From NCBI GenBank assembly GCA_045600225.1, contig JAZRXL010000072.1, positions 1 through 64,000 on the forward strand: a stretch of 64,000 nt of DNA, read 5' to 3'. This stretch comes from UBA1181 sp045600225 (GTDB lineage Bacteria > Bacteroidota > Bacteroidia > Bacteroidales > Paludibacteraceae). Shown here in pieces: positions 31,743-41,997 of the stretch; within the stretch, counting starts at the first letter, position 1, and every line of letters starts with the position of its first letter. Under the pieces are notes generated by a model. It saw only the letters and a list, made by a program, of their open reading frames with translations, was not told where the DNA came from and made no database searches. Both the position numbers and the translations under genes were made by a program.

Positions 31743-32951
31743 ATGGCTAACAAGAAAGTTGTCGTAGCATTCAGTGGTGGTTTGGATACCTCGTTCACTG
31801 TAATGTATTTGGCTAAGGAAAAAGGATATGATGTATATGCTGCATGTGCTAATACAGGTGGTTTTAGTGCAGAACAATTGAAGCAAAACGAAGAGAATGC
31901 TTACAAGTTGGGTGCAGTTAAGTATGTTACTTTGGATGTTACAAAGGAGTATTACGAGAAGAGCCTACGCTTTATGGTGTATGGAAATGTGCTTCGTAAT
32001 GGTACTTATCCTATTTCTGTTTCTTCTGAACGTATTTTCCAAGGTATGGCGATTGCCCGCTATGCAAATGAGATTGGTGCTGATGCAATTGCTCATGGTT
32101 CTACAGGAGCAGGTAACGACCAAGTTCGTTTCGATATGACTTTCTTGGTAATGGCACCAGGTGTTGAGATCATTACCCTTACAAGAGATATGGTTTTGAC
32201 TCGTCAATATGAGATTGATTATTTGAACAAGAATGGTTTCTCTGCAGATTGGACTAAGTTGAAATATTCTTACAATGTAGGAATTTGGGGAACATCAATT
32301 TGCGGAGGTGAAATCTTGGATTCAAAACAAGGTTTGCCTGAGTCTGCATATTTGAAGCAAGTTACAAAAACAGGTAGCGAAATCTTGAAGATCGGTTTTA
32401 AGAACGGAGAGGTTTGCTCAGTTAATGGTAAGGAGTACGCAGATAAGATCGAGTGTATCCAAGAGATTGAGAAGATAGGTGCCGCATATGGTATCGGTCG
32501 TGATATGCACGTTGGTGATACAATTATCGGTATCAAAGGTCGTGTAGGTTTCGAGGCTGCTGCTCCAATGTTGATTATCGGTGCTCACCGCTTCTTGGAG
32601 AAGTATACTTTGTCTAAGTGGCAACAATACTGGAAAGACCAAGTGGCTAACTGGTATGGAATGTTCTTGCACGAGTCTCAGTATTTGGAGCCAGTTATGC
32701 GTGATATCGAGGCTATGCTTCAAGAGTCTCAACGTAATGTAAATGGAGAAGTTTCTTTGGAGCTTCGTCCTCTTTCTTTCTCGACAGTAGGTGTTGATTC
32801 TAAGGACGACTTGGTTAAGACTAAGTTTGGTGAATATGGAGAGATGAATAAGGGATGGACATCTGAGGATGCTAAGGGATTCATTAAGGTTACATCTACA
32901 CCTCTTCGTGTTTACTACGCTAACCACAAAGAAGAAAGTAATAATATCTAA
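31743..32951 (+). CDS. argG: Argininosuccinate synthase
   Basis: 402 residues. The ATP pyrophosphatase loop AFSGGLDTSF (about 9-18), HGSTGAGNDQVRFD (citrulline/aspartate site, about 119-132) and GIWGTSICGGEI identify it. It condenses citrulline with aspartate. It is the last gene of the argR transcript: a terminator follows and argC and argD are not here, unlike in some Bacteroides operons. Leucine is encoded almost only by TTG, typical of plus-strand genes here. Confidence 0.98.
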   Translation: MANKKVVVAFSGGLDTSFTVMYLAKEKGYDVYAACANTGGFSAEQLKQNEENAYKLGAVKYVTLDVTKEYYEKSLRFMVYGNVLRNGTYPISVSSERIFQGMAIARYANEIGADAIAHGSTGAGNDQVRFDMTFLVMAPGVEIITLTRDMVLTRQYEIDYLNKNGFSADWTKLKYSYNVGIWGTSICGGEILDSKQGLPESAYLKQVTKTGSEILKIGFKNGEVCSVNGKEYADKIECIQEIEKIGAAYGIGRDMHVGDTIIGIKGRVGFEAAAPMLIIGAHRFLEKYTLSKWQQYWKDQVANWYGMFLHESQYLEPVMRDIEAMLQESQRNVNGEVSLELRPLSFSTVGVDSKDDLVKTKFGEYGEMNKGWTSEDAKGFIKVTSTPLRVYYANHKEESNNI

Positions 32952-32970
32952 TATTTTTTTTAATTGAGAG

Positions 32971-33001
32971 GAGGTGCATCTCATAGGTGCACCTTCTTTT
33001 T
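32971..33001 (+). terminator. Terminator of the argR-argG unit
   Basis: GAGGTGCA / TGCACCTT stem (one G-U pair), 9-nt loop, followed by CTTTTTA. It lies before ATG 33013 and rules out a folA start at 32974. Confidence 0.8.
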
Positions 33002-33012
33002 ATTCTATATAT

Positions 33013-33495
33013 ATGAGTATTTCAATTATTGTAGCGGTTTCTGAAAACGGTGTTATCGGTAAGGATAACCAGTTGTTGTGGCATTTGTCGGGTGATTTAA
33101 AAAGATTTAAGGCATTAACCACGGGACATACCATAGTGATGGGACGCAATACCTTTCTTTCTATAGGCAGAGCTTTGCCTAATCGCCGCAATGTGGTCTT
33201 GTCGAACACGATGAAGTCGGGTGAGGTTGAAAATGTAGAAGTATTCTCCTCAATTGAAGATTTGGAAAAGTCATTGAGCAAAGACGAGGAGGTGTTCATC
33301 ATTGGAGGGGGTAAGGTTTATAAGCAGTTCCTCCCATTGGCTACAAAGGTTTATCTTACACGAGTATATACGGTTGTTGATGGGGATACTACCTTCCCAG
33401 AGTTGGGCGAAGAGTGGAAGGAAGTGGCAAGAGAGAAAATGAGTGCAGATGAAAAGAATGAATATGATTATGATTTTATAGACTATATTAAGTGA
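33013..33495 (+). CDS. folA: Dihydrofolate reductase
   Basis: 160 residues from ATG 33013. Type I DHFR: IIVAVSENGVIGKDNQLLWH at the N-terminus (about 4-23), DLKRFKALT with the substrate-contacting Asp, VMGRNTFLSIG (NADPH) and IIGGGKVYKQFLP. It reduces dihydrofolate for thymidylate and purine synthesis. thyA is not adjacent. The gene is separated from argG by a terminator. Confidence 0.95.
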   Translation: MSISIIVAVSENGVIGKDNQLLWHLSGDLKRFKALTTGHTIVMGRNTFLSIGRALPNRRNVVLSNTMKSGEVENVEVFSSIEDLEKSLSKDEEVFIIGGGKVYKQFLPLATKVYLTRVYTVVDGDTTFPELGEEWKEVAREKMSADEKNEYDYDFIDYIK

Positions 33496-33555
33496 TAAAG
33501 ATTTGAACCTGAAGAATTAATGTCTGAAAAATATCTTGATTAGAAGATTTTAGCG

Positions 33556-33563
33556 TAATTTTG
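33556..33563 (+). promoter_or_regulatory. -7 element of the MFS transporter gene
   Basis: TAATTTTG matches TAnnTTTG. An in-frame start at 33561 would overlap it, so the start is set at ATG 33600. Confidence 0.65.
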
Positions 33564-33599
33564 CACCTGTTTTTTGAGAATGAAGTTACAGTCAATTTT

Positions 33600-34778
33600 A
33601 TGGATTTTAATTCTATTACGAGAACGAAGCAACATGCGCGTCAGGCATTGTTGGTTCAGTATTTTTTGAGTGGATTTATCTTTGCATCTTTATTAGCCCG
33701 ATATCCTGCGCTACAAGAGCATTATGGAATGAATTTATCCCAGTTGAGTGGAATCCCTTTGAGTATGTCCATTGGATCTCTTTGTTCAATGCCTTTGTGT
33801 GTTCATTTGATGGGCCGTTATGGTAGTAAGAAGATGACTGCCGCAGGTTTTGTTTATATGGCGCTTCTACCTTTCCTTACTATTATGCCTAATATTTATG
33901 TGTTGTACTTGGTTGGTGCTCTTTATGGAGTCTCGGTTTCCATGCTGGATGTTGCAATGAATGGTAACTCCATTATTGTTGAGAATGCTTATAAGCGTCC
34001 TATCATTTCGATGTTTCATGCAGTCTTTTATGTAGGTGTATGGGCAGGTGCGTTATCTAGTATTCTTTTCATTACGAATAATTTATCTGTACAACTTCAT
34101 TTCGTTGTAGTTTCTGTTTTCTCTTTGTCAGTATTTGTGTTTATCAGAAGATTTTACTTAAAGGAAACGATTACCCGAAGTGTAGTTCCAAGTGAGTCAA
34201 AGAAGAAGATCATGGTTCCAAAGGGATTGCTTCTCTTTTTAGCCTTTGTTGCTTTGTGCGGTAGGGTTGTAGAGGGTAGTATGTCAACTTGGAGCACCCC
34301 TTATATGAGTACGGTAATCAATTTCCCTGATAATCTTGCACCATTAGGGTTGGTTATTTATTCTGCATTTATGTCTATTGGCCGTTTCTTCTGTGATCGT
34401 GTCAGAGCAAGGTTCCGAGAGTCGGAGATATTGCTATGTTGTTGCATTTTTGCATCCATAGGAATCTTATTTATAGTCTCTGGGGATATTTTGCTTCTTA
34501 CCTTCTTTGGATTCTTGGTGGCAGGTTTGGGCATATCATGCTTAGTGCCTATCATATATAGTCTTGCCGGTAGACAAAAGGATGTGACACCGGCTATGGG
34601 TATTGCCATGGTAAATACCATAAGTGGTACAGGTTTCCTTTTTGGACCCTTTGTGATCGGACAGATTGCAGATAACTTCGGTATGCGTGCCTCCTTCTTC
34701 TACATTTGGAGTTTGACTTTGATTATGGTAACATTGACTTGGCTCTATATGGGCAAAGAAAAAGGAATCGATGGTTAA
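33600..34778 (+). CDS. MFS transporter
   Basis: 392 residues from ATG 33600, about twelve membrane helices. The motif GRYGSKKMTAAGF between helices 2 and 3 is the usual MFS loop; GMRASFFYIWS is near the C-terminus. FMSIGRFFCDRVRARFRES resembles the FucP/YbjJ-like sugar-transport-related branch, but the substrate is uncertain. Monocistronic, with its own -7 element. Confidence 0.85.
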   Translation: MDFNSITRTKQHARQALLVQYFLSGFIFASLLARYPALQEHYGMNLSQLSGIPLSMSIGSLCSMPLCVHLMGRYGSKKMTAAGFVYMALLPFLTIMPNIYVLYLVGALYGVSVSMLDVAMNGNSIIVENAYKRPIISMFHAVFYVGVWAGALSSILFITNNLSVQLHFVVVSVFSLSVFVFIRRFYLKETITRSVVPSESKKKIMVPKGLLLFLAFVALCGRVVEGSMSTWSTPYMSTVINFPDNLAPLGLVIYSAFMSIGRFFCDRVRARFRESEILLCCCIFASIGILFIVSGDILLLTFFGFLVAGLGISCLVPIIYSLAGRQKDVTPAMGIAMVNTISGTGFLFGPFVIGQIADNFGMRASFFYIWSLTLIMVTLTWLYMGKEKGIDG

Positions 34779-34802
34779 AAAACCTCTTATTCATTGATTT
34801 TT

Positions 34803-34833
34803 TTTGTCGAGTGGGCTTTATGTTGTACCTTTG
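34803..34833 (+). promoter_or_regulatory. Promoter of the type IX cargo cassette
   Basis: TTTG 34803-34806, 19-nt spacer, TACCTTTG 34826-34833, about 50 nt upstream of the 1539-residue cargo gene. Confidence 0.82.
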
Positions 34834-34885
34834 CCGAGTTTTAGATAAGATTAAGATTAACTAATAGTATAATTGTAATAAACTG

Positions 34886-37800
34886 ATGAGATTTTTGCGT
34901 AAAGTTCTTGTCTTGATAGGAACATTTTTGTGTTTAGGGAATGTTTATTCTCAAGGTATTCTTATTTTTGAAATCTCTGATTCACGAAACAAGTCGGTGG
35001 CAGATTTGTCGATAGATGTAATGAGAGAGGGTGAGGTCTATAAAACTTATACGACTGATGAAAATGGACGTTTTGTTGATGTTTCAATACCAAGTGGCAA
35101 CTACTCTTATAAGTTCGAATTTGGTGATTTGAACCAAGATACCTTCTCTGTGAAGAATGGAGACTACAAATGGATTAATCTTGATTACAGAGCATTGCAA
35201 ATTGAATTTAAAGATGATGAAGGTACGCCTTTGGCAGAAAAGAAAGCGTCATTGTCTAAGATCAATGCTGATGGTTCGAAGACTCTTGTGGGAGAGAAGT
35301 TCTCGGATGTAACAGGTATGGTTCGCTTCCTTTTGCCAGAAGGTGAGTACGAATTTTCTACGTTCAAAGGTACTGAGACGGTAACTTTGAAAGATGAGAA
35401 CATTAATTCGAAGGTTGAGGTAACCAGTGGTAAGATCCTACACCAATTTTTCTTCCGTTTTGTGAAGAATGGACAGGAGGTCTCTATCCTAACAAAAGAC
35501 ATTGATATTAAACACATCGCTCCTGATAGTGTTTTCTTTTATGGTTCTGCGGATGTGAAACCGTTGAATGGAACCAATACGCTTAGTGGTTATTACAATT
35601 GTAGCAGAACAGCTACTCCTATCTCTTTGGACGCTGGAACTTACGAATGTACTGTTAAGACGAGGGATTATTCCGTTATTGTAGATACATTTACTGTGGA
35701 TGAGAATGATCCGTTGTATGAGAATGTACACGATTTAATATTGCCATATATTCCTGGATCTAATGATAAAGGAGACGAAAATAAAGGTGATGAAGACGAT
35801 AAAAAAGACGATGAAGAAGAAGACCATGGAGGTTATAAATTGACTATCTTGGTTCTTTCTTCAAAGGATAGTATCACACCAATTCCATATGTACCTGTTA
35901 TGATATCTTCCGACTCTAATCCAGAAAGGGTGTTAACAGATATGACAGATAATATTGGTTATGCTGCTTTCGGAGCGAAGGGGGATGTCAATCTGTATTG
36001 TTTGAACGATACAATTAGGAATTTGATCGTTACGCAGGATACAATGGTGCGTATGTATGTGGATACAACGCTATGCACAAAAGTGTATTTCGATTTCTAC
36101 CAGGGTAAAGAGGCTTTTAATCCTGTATCGGTAAGGCAAATTACACTTTGGAACTATCGTACTGGGGATGAATTCAGATACCCTTCGAAGATGGTTGGAG
36201 AAGACACATTCGAGATAAGGAAGCCAATGAATGTTCTTCCTGGAGTTTATGGTTACTCATTTAACTTGCGGGAACGTAATTATGATGAGATGTTTATGGA
36301 TATCGTCAACATTATGAAAGATGATACCGCTCATCATATCAAAATCAATCTATTGGATTCGTATAATCTTAATATCGTTTTGAAAGATATAAATGGTTAT
36401 GATTATGAGTCAAGACAGTATTTCTCTTACATCTCGGAAAACGGTAAGGGAACCGACCTATTGACAGATAGTTTAGGCCACTACTCAACAATCCTTAAGG
36501 AAGGCTACTATACATTTGCTGCGTTGGGTGACACACAAAAGGTTTACCTTCAATCTGATACTACACTATACTTCCAAGGATTTGCTGCCAATTCTCGTCC
36601 TGTGAAATTCCAATTCTTGCACGACGGAAGGATGGTGTATCCGCAGGTGATGAACATGGATATTTACAAGGCTTCAGATAGTTTAAAGTATTCGAGAGTG
36701 ATATCAAACCATTACACAGATTACGAAGGTGTTGGCGAAGCGTGGGTGTTTGATGAATCTGTGCTCTGTGAACCGGGCGAGTACTTCATAGAGTATATTC
36801 TTAAGGATTATCAGTATAATGGAACATACACTCGTTCGTTCTCGATTGAGGCATCAACTTCCGAAACGGACACAACAGTGTATATTGTGATACCAGTGAA
36901 ACGAACGGTGACGATCACTGTCAAGGATGCTAATTACGAGGTTGCAACAGGAGTGTTTGGTAATATCTACAAATATGATGAAAATGGAGTGTTGCTCCCT
37001 ACCACATATTATGATGATGCGTCTCACGAAAAGATAAGAACCAATACAAGAGGAGAGATTATTGATTTACTTGTACCTGGTCGTTATCAGTTGAGAATCC
37101 TTGATATCGTTCGTGATTTCATTGTAAAAGATTACGATCTAAACTTTGAGGTGGTTTCTGGAGCTAAGATGTACGATGTGAAGTATGTTGTGCTTCATCA
37201 AAGCGACAAGACACCTGCAAGCAACTTGTTGTTGGACATCAACAAAAACGAAGGTTTCTACAACTCTTCATATACGGACGAGAAGGGTGAGGTTGAGATC
37301 TTCTGTGAAAAAGGAAATTACTCTTATAGCTTGCATTACGGTGAGAACCATACAGGTTCATACAGTTTGAAAGCAGATACTACTATTTATATCTATGTTG
37401 AGGATCCTGTAATGATCGACTCAATGAGTATTCTTGGATGCGTATGTTTGAACAATAATGATTCGATTCCATTGGAACTATTCATCCATCCGGCTGACGC
37501 AACATTGAAAGAGGTAGAGTGGTCGGTAGACAATCAAGCTTTGGCGCATGTGACCAGTGATGGTGTGTTGGTGATAAACAATATTGATCTGGATGGTTTC
37601 TTTAACCTTACAGCATCTGCTATTGATGGAGGAGAGGCTAAGGTTTCAAGGAAGTTCCATATAGGGGATGATTGCGGTTCCTCTTTCTCTATCCATTTTG
37701 ATGGAACAGATGAGGTGGATATGCCAGTGGCTTCTGATTTCATAAAGTTGGTGGTTAGACCTGAAAAGAAAGATCAATTCGAACATGCCTACGTCTATCA

Positions 37801-39505
37801 GGCATCTGCCGATTCGGTAAAATGGGAGAATGTATATGGTCCTACACAAGATACTTTGGTTGAGGTTTCAACGAAAGAGATAGACAAGATGTTGTACTAT
37901 CGAGTTTTGGTTTCATCTACTGCTTCTGAAGCATTGGATTTCTCTAAGAACAACGAGCCTTCTTGTGGAAGTGATAAAATCTCTGAGAATACAATAATTC
38001 TTCGAAAGAATAGCATTGGAATTGTAAGCTGGGCAGATTCTATTTGTTCTAATAACGGAGAGATCACTTTGATAATCGATAAGGAGAAATTGGGAGAAAT
38101 GTCTGAAGGATATGATGTGGAGTGGGCAACTCGTCGTTCTAAGGATGACAACTACACATTGATTGAGAATATGAGAGGCAAGGACACTTTAGCTATTACA
38201 ATTGATACTACAACCCTATTCAGAATCTCTATCCAAAAAGGAGATGTGATATCGGTGTCTTATGAGAAAGAGGTATTTGTAGAGGAGATGCCTAAAGTTT
38301 CGTTGATGGCAGATAAGGATACTGTCTGCTTGGGTGATGAAGTAAATTTTGCTGTAACAGTCGAGAGTGGTGCGATTGCTTTTTATGAGTGGAATGTAGG
38401 AGAAGGCTCTGATTCAACAAGAACAGTTGAGGTGGAAGATATGCCTTACATTGTTGTGGCTCATTCTCGTTATGGAGTGTGTCCGTCGATTGTTGATACC
38501 CTCTCGTTGTTGGTTGATCAACCGATAGATTTCACATTGTCTGTTGATAAGACGGTGCTCTGCGAAATCGATACGGTCGGAACAGATATTACTATAGATG
38601 ATCTAGGAAATCAAATCGGTAGATATGTATGGAGTGATAGTTCAACAGCAAGCACATTGCATGTCGTTCCAACAGAAACCTCAACATACTCGGTAACGGC
38701 ATATTCTTTGTTCGAGAAATGTAACAGTGTAACAAAAGAGATCGGTGTGGATGTGAGAAACGTGTTGTCGGTAAGTTTGGCTGTGGACAAAATGGATATT
38801 TGTCAGCTGGGTAATGATTCTATTTCACTTACTGCAGATGTTTTGTCTGGTGAACAAAAAAGGTATGTATGGTGGGATGGAGTACAAACTACTTCAAATA
38901 CAAGAACTGTATTTATGGAGGAGAGTACTACCCCATGGGTTATGGTTGAAGATGATGTTTGTCCTGCTTCTGATAAGGATTCTGCATATGTTAGGGTAGC
39001 CTATCCTTCTAGTGTGTCTATTTCAACGAGTACAAGTGTGTTTGAATATGGTTCCGACATCGTTTTGAATGCTTCGGTTAAGAAGCCTGTATATGGCCCA
39101 TATTCATGGTACTCTGTAAATGCGGAGGGAGAGGAGACTCTACTGTCAATAACTGATGAGAATGAATATGCAGATCTTCCAAGTGGAGATGTCTCTTATT
39201 ATGTTTCAGTTGAGAACGGAGCTTGTCCAATACTTGTGAGTGATTCGTTGAGTGCTCATTTAGCAGATAACATTGTGATTCCAACTATCTTTACGCCATA
39301 CACTGTTGATGGTGATAATGATGATTTCATGCCTGGTTATAGAGTTGTGATCTATGATCGATATGGAAATCTTATTTGTCATTCCAACAATGGTTGGGAT
39401 GGAATGTACAAGGGTGCTGTTGCAGACCCTGGCGTATACATGTATGTCTTGACATTGAGAGACGAGCGTGTGGTGAAGGGAACTATTGAGGTATTTAGAA
39501 AATAA
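34886..39505 (+). CDS. Giant cell-surface protein with type IX (type B) sorting domain
   Basis: 1539 residues. Signal peptide 1-22 (ending LGNVYSQG). The first two thirds are repeated beta-rich carboxypeptidase-regulatory/CNA-B-like modules (for example YTTDENGRFVDVSIPSGNYSY), with an acidic linker rich in Asp, Glu and Lys near residue 295. After a BIG2-like segment come at least three Ig/PKD-like units, each opening with a SVDKTVLC- or MDICQLG-like strand. The C-terminus (about 1465-1539: FTPYTVDGDNDDFMPG, YDRYGNLIC, GWDGMYKGAVADPGVYMY) is the gliding-motility-associated type B sorting domain. It should be exported by type IX secretion and act as an adhesin or surface filament. It is followed by its OmpA and PorP/SprF partners. 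Confidence 0.88.
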   Translation: MRFLRKVLVLIGTFLCLGNVYSQGILIFEISDSRNKSVADLSIDVMREGEVYKTYTTDENGRFVDVSIPSGNYSYKFEFGDLNQDTFSVKNGDYKWINLDYRALQIEFKDDEGTPLAEKKASLSKINADGSKTLVGEKFSDVTGMVRFLLPEGEYEFSTFKGTETVTLKDENINSKVEVTSGKILHQFFFRFVKNGQEVSILTKDIDIKHIAPDSVFFYGSADVKPLNGTNTLSGYYNCSRTATPISLDAGTYECTVKTRDYSVIVDTFTVDENDPLYENVHDLILPYIPGSNDKGDENKGDEDDKKDDEEEDHGGYKLTILVLSSKDSITPIPYVPVMISSDSNPERVLTDMTDNIGYAAFGAKGDVNLYCLNDTIRNLIVTQDTMVRMYVDTTLCTKVYFDFYQGKEAFNPVSVRQITLWNYRTGDEFRYPSKMVGEDTFEIRKPMNVLPGVYGYSFNLRERNYDEMFMDIVNIMKDDTAHHIKINLLDSYNLNIVLKDINGYDYESRQYFSYISENGKGTDLLTDSLGHYSTILKEGYYTFAALGDTQKVYLQSDTTLYFQGFAANSRPVKFQFLHDGRMVYPQVMNMDIYKASDSLKYSRVISNHYTDYEGVGEAWVFDESVLCEPGEYFIEYILKDYQYNGTYTRSFSIEASTSETDTTVYIVIPVKRTVTITVKDANYEVATGVFGNIYKYDENGVLLPTTYYDDASHEKIRTNTRGEIIDLLVPGRYQLRILDIVRDFIVKDYDLNFEVVSGAKMYDVKYVVLHQSDKTPASNLLLDINKNEGFYNSSYTDEKGEVEIFCEKGNYSYSLHYGENHTGSYSLKADTTIYIYVEDPVMIDSMSILGCVCLNNNDSIPLELFIHPADATLKEVEWSVDNQALAHVTSDGVLVINNIDLDGFFNLTASAIDGGEAKVSRKFHIGDDCGSSFSIHFDGTDEVDMPVASDFIKLVVRPEKKDQFEHAYVYQASADSVKWENVYGPTQDTLVEVSTKEIDKMLYYRVLVSSTASEALDFSKNNEPSCGSDKISENTIILRKNSIGIVSWADSICSNNGEITLIIDKEKLGEMSEGYDVEWATRRSKDDNYTLIENMRGKDTLAITIDTTTLFRISIQKGDVISVSYEKEVFVEEMPKVSLMADKDTVCLGDEVNFAVTVESGAIAFYEWNVGEGSDSTRTVEVEDMPYIVVAHSRYGVCPSIVDTLSLLVDQPIDFTLSVDKTVLCEIDTVGTDITIDDLGNQIGRYVWSDSSTASTLHVVPTETSTYSVTAYSLFEKCNSVTKEIGVDVRNVLSVSLAVDKMDICQLGNDSISLTADVLSGEQKRYVWWDGVQTTSNTRTVFMEESTTPWVMVEDDVCPASDKDSAYVRVAYPSSVSISTSTSVFEYGSDIVLNASVKKPVYGPYSWYSVNAEGEETLLSITDENEYADLPSGDVSYYVSVENGACPILVSDSLSAHLADNIVIPTIFTPYTVDGDNDDFMPGYRVVIYDRYGNLICHSNNGWDGMYKGAVADPGVYMYVLTLRDERVVKGTIEVFRK

Positions 39506-39525
39506 TTGATAAGGTAGAAATAGAA

Positions 39526-41058
39526 ATGAAGAGATTAGTCTTATCCTTATTTGTAATCGGAATGGTAATGAATCCATTGTCCGGTTTTAGCAGACAACCA
39601 TCCAACTTTGAAGGAAGTAAGAATGTTGGAGTAGACAAGTTGATGTCTCCATACAAGAATGGAACCGCTCTGCTTGTGAGAAACGATAGTACTTTTATTG
39701 CAGATATAGCTGAAGATGGTTCTGTTTCTAATCTTACCTATACGAAAGATTTTTCAAGAATCAATCCAGATGGTCAAGTTGCTTATTGTGACAAGACAGG
39801 AACTTTGTATTATACAAGTTCTGGTAAGTTGTTTACAGCAAAACAAAAGAAGAACGGCAAATGGGTTGAGGATAAGTATGTGGAACTTTTGGGTACCGCA
39901 ATTAAGAGAGATAAATACAAGGGGTCTGTTTTGGCATACGCCAATTGGAGATATATGCCGAAGGATTCCATTCAAATAATGAACCCTACTGTAAATGAAG
40001 ACGAAACTGAAATGTACTTTGCTTCCAATATGAAAGATTCCAAAGGACTGGACATTTGGAAAGTGGAGAAAGATCAGGATGGAGAGTGGGGACTTCCAAA
40101 GAGGATTGATACGAGAGTAAACACTAATGCTGATGAAAATTATCCTTTGATAAGAAAGGATGGTATGTTGGCATTTGCTTCAAATCGTAAGCTGGGGAAA
40201 CTCCTTCCTGATAGTGGCAAGTACGATCTTTATGTGGTTAATTTGAATAGTAATAAACAACCACGCCTGTTGGCTGATGTTCAGGTAGAAGAAGATAAGG
40301 TAGATCAGGCAAAGAGATTGGCTGCTGAGAAAGAAAGAATGGCAAATGAGGCTGCGGCTGCATTGGAAGAGGCAATAAAATTGGCAGAACAGCAGGAAAA
40401 GATTAATAGTGCAGAATCTTCAGCGTTGAATGACAGTAACGCTATTGCAAGTGCAGTTCCCAATGATGAGAAAAAGCAGGTTGAGGCTTCTGACAATGGT
40501 CAGACATTAACACAATCGTCGGAGGATAAGAAGGTCTCTGATAATGAGGTGGCACTAAAAAACGATAAATCCGATGCCGTTGACAATAAACAGGGTGAGA
40601 AGTCTGATGATCAAGCACAGAAGATAAATGCGCAAAAGATGGAGCAAATCCGAAACTTGGATCAGTCATTAGAAAGTAAGCCAGACTCTATTGTTAGGGT
40701 TTCTAATAATGTTTTGGCTACCCACGAGATGCGTATCTTCTATTTTGAGTATGACAAAGATATTCCTAATGGTACTTACAAAGAGGACCTGGAGATATTG
40801 TTAGACTTTATCAATGCATATCCAAACGATAAGTTCTTATTGGTTGGTCATACCGATGAGAGAGGTTCGGAAGATTATAATGATGTTCTTTCTGTGAAGC
40901 GTGCAGAGTGGGTGTTGTTTAATCTTTTGCTTAGAGATGTGCGATTGGATCGCTTGCAAATCCGAGGAGATGGAGAGCGTCATCCAATTGTAAAAAATGC
41001 AAAAACAGAAGAGGATCATCAACGCAATCGTCGCGTGGAGGTAATAAGATTGAAATAA
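39526..41058 (+). CDS. OmpA-family protein with PD40-like domain (type IX partner)
   Basis: 510 residues. Signal peptide to about residue 23. A PD40-like propeller half (about 30-245; DETEMYFASNMKDSKGLDIW) precedes a long low-complexity Ala/Lys/Glu linker (about 250-390; AKRLAAEKERMANEAAAALE). The C-terminal OmpA domain has YFEYDKDIPNGTY, LVGHTDERGSEDYNDVLS and NRRVEV, which bind peptidoglycan. The gene lies 20 nt after the giant cargo gene and 25 nt before PorP/SprF, so one transcript is likely. It probably anchors the cargo-PorP complex to the cell wall. Confidence 0.88.
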   Translation: MKRLVLSLFVIGMVMNPLSGFSRQPSNFEGSKNVGVDKLMSPYKNGTALLVRNDSTFIADIAEDGSVSNLTYTKDFSRINPDGQVAYCDKTGTLYYTSSGKLFTAKQKKNGKWVEDKYVELLGTAIKRDKYKGSVLAYANWRYMPKDSIQIMNPTVNEDETEMYFASNMKDSKGLDIWKVEKDQDGEWGLPKRIDTRVNTNADENYPLIRKDGMLAFASNRKLGKLLPDSGKYDLYVVNLNSNKQPRLLADVQVEEDKVDQAKRLAAEKERMANEAAAALEEAIKLAEQQEKINSAESSALNDSNAIASAVPNDEKKQVEASDNGQTLTQSSEDKKVSDNEVALKNDKSDAVDNKQGEKSDDQAQKINAQKMEQIRNLDQSLESKPDSIVRVSNNVLATHEMRIFYFEYDKDIPNGTYKEDLEILLDFINAYPNDKFLLVGHTDERGSEDYNDVLSVKRAEWVLFNLLLRDVRLDRLQIRGDGERHPIVKNAKTEEDHQRNRRVEVIRLK

Positions 41059-41083
41059 GTTTTAGATAGAAAGTTTTACGGAA

Positions 41084-41980
41084 ATGAATAAATATATAAA
41101 CAAGTTATTTTTTCTTATTTGTATGGTTGGATTGAGTTTCCATGTCCATGCACAACAAGATTTGATGCTTTCTCAACAGTTTTTCTCTCGTATCAATGTC
41201 AATCCTGCGGGTACTGGTAATAACGAGAAGTTCGACCTCTTCCTTTTGGGAAGATTCCAATGGGCTGGCGTGAAGAATAGCCCCAAAACGGCGTTGCTTA
41301 ACTTTACAGGCTATAGTGAGCGATTAAAATCTAGTTTGGGATTGACTGTAAACTATGATAATGTGGGTGTGGGGCATAGCACTACTAACGCTCAGCTTGT
41401 TTACTCATACCATTTGGATATCACAGATAAGTATATTCTTTCGTTGGGTCTTTCGGGTGGTGCCAATTTTGGTTATTTCAACCCTGCGGATAACATTATG
41501 AGGGATGAGAAGGAGTATAATAGCGATACTTACGAAAAGGATAAGCGAACAGAGGTAACACCAGATCTGAACTTTGGTTTTGAGTTTACCTCAATGCACT
41601 GGATGGTTGGTGCTTCTTGTACCCATCTATTGAATGATAGTTCCACTACATTTAAATCGGGACGTCACTTCTATTTCTATGGAAGGGGATTTATTCCTTT
41701 GTCAGAACGCTTTGATATTGCCCCTGCATTGGTTTATATGCATAAGTATAAAACAAACATGTTAGAAGTTAACGCAATGTTATTCTTCGACAAATTTGTG
41801 TGGTTTGGTGCTACTTGGAGACCTGATTTGTCCAACCCAGTGGATATGTCTATGTTGGCATTTAATTTGGGTGTTGAGTGGAATATGTTCCGAGTCGGTT
41901 ACACTTATGATTTGAATGTGGGTAGATTTAATAATTTGCCGTCTAATACGCACGAGATCATGCTCTCTTGCTTTTTCTAA
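41084..41980 (+). CDS. PorP/SprF-family type IX secretion outer-membrane protein
   Basis: 298 residues. The signal peptide ends HVHAQ, then QDLMLSQQFFSRINVNPAGTG, which is the PorP/SprF N-terminal signature (tyrosine/asparagine-proline block), and a beta-barrel with alternating strands up to the C-terminal aromatic end MLSCFF. SprF/PorP proteins pair with type B cargo, receiving or attaching it at the surface. Its position directly downstream of the cargo and OmpA genes is the textbook arrangement. Confidence 0.93.
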   Translation: MNKYINKLFFLICMVGLSFHVHAQQDLMLSQQFFSRINVNPAGTGNNEKFDLFLLGRFQWAGVKNSPKTALLNFTGYSERLKSSLGLTVNYDNVGVGHSTTNAQLVYSYHLDITDKYILSLGLSGGANFGYFNPADNIMRDEKEYNSDTYEKDKRTEVTPDLNFGFEFTSMHWMVGASCTHLLNDSSTTFKSGRHFYFYGRGFIPLSERFDIAPALVYMHKYKTNMLEVNAMLFFDKFVWFGATWRPDLSNPVDMSMLAFNLGVEWNMFRVGYTYDLNVGRFNNLPSNTHEIMLSCFF

Positions 41981-41997
41981 TAAAAACATGGGATCGT

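Noticed and set aside
36000..39300. Possible repeat array in the giant surface protein gene
   Set aside because: The repetition is of diverged protein modules, not regular DNA repeats with spacers; there is no CRISPR.
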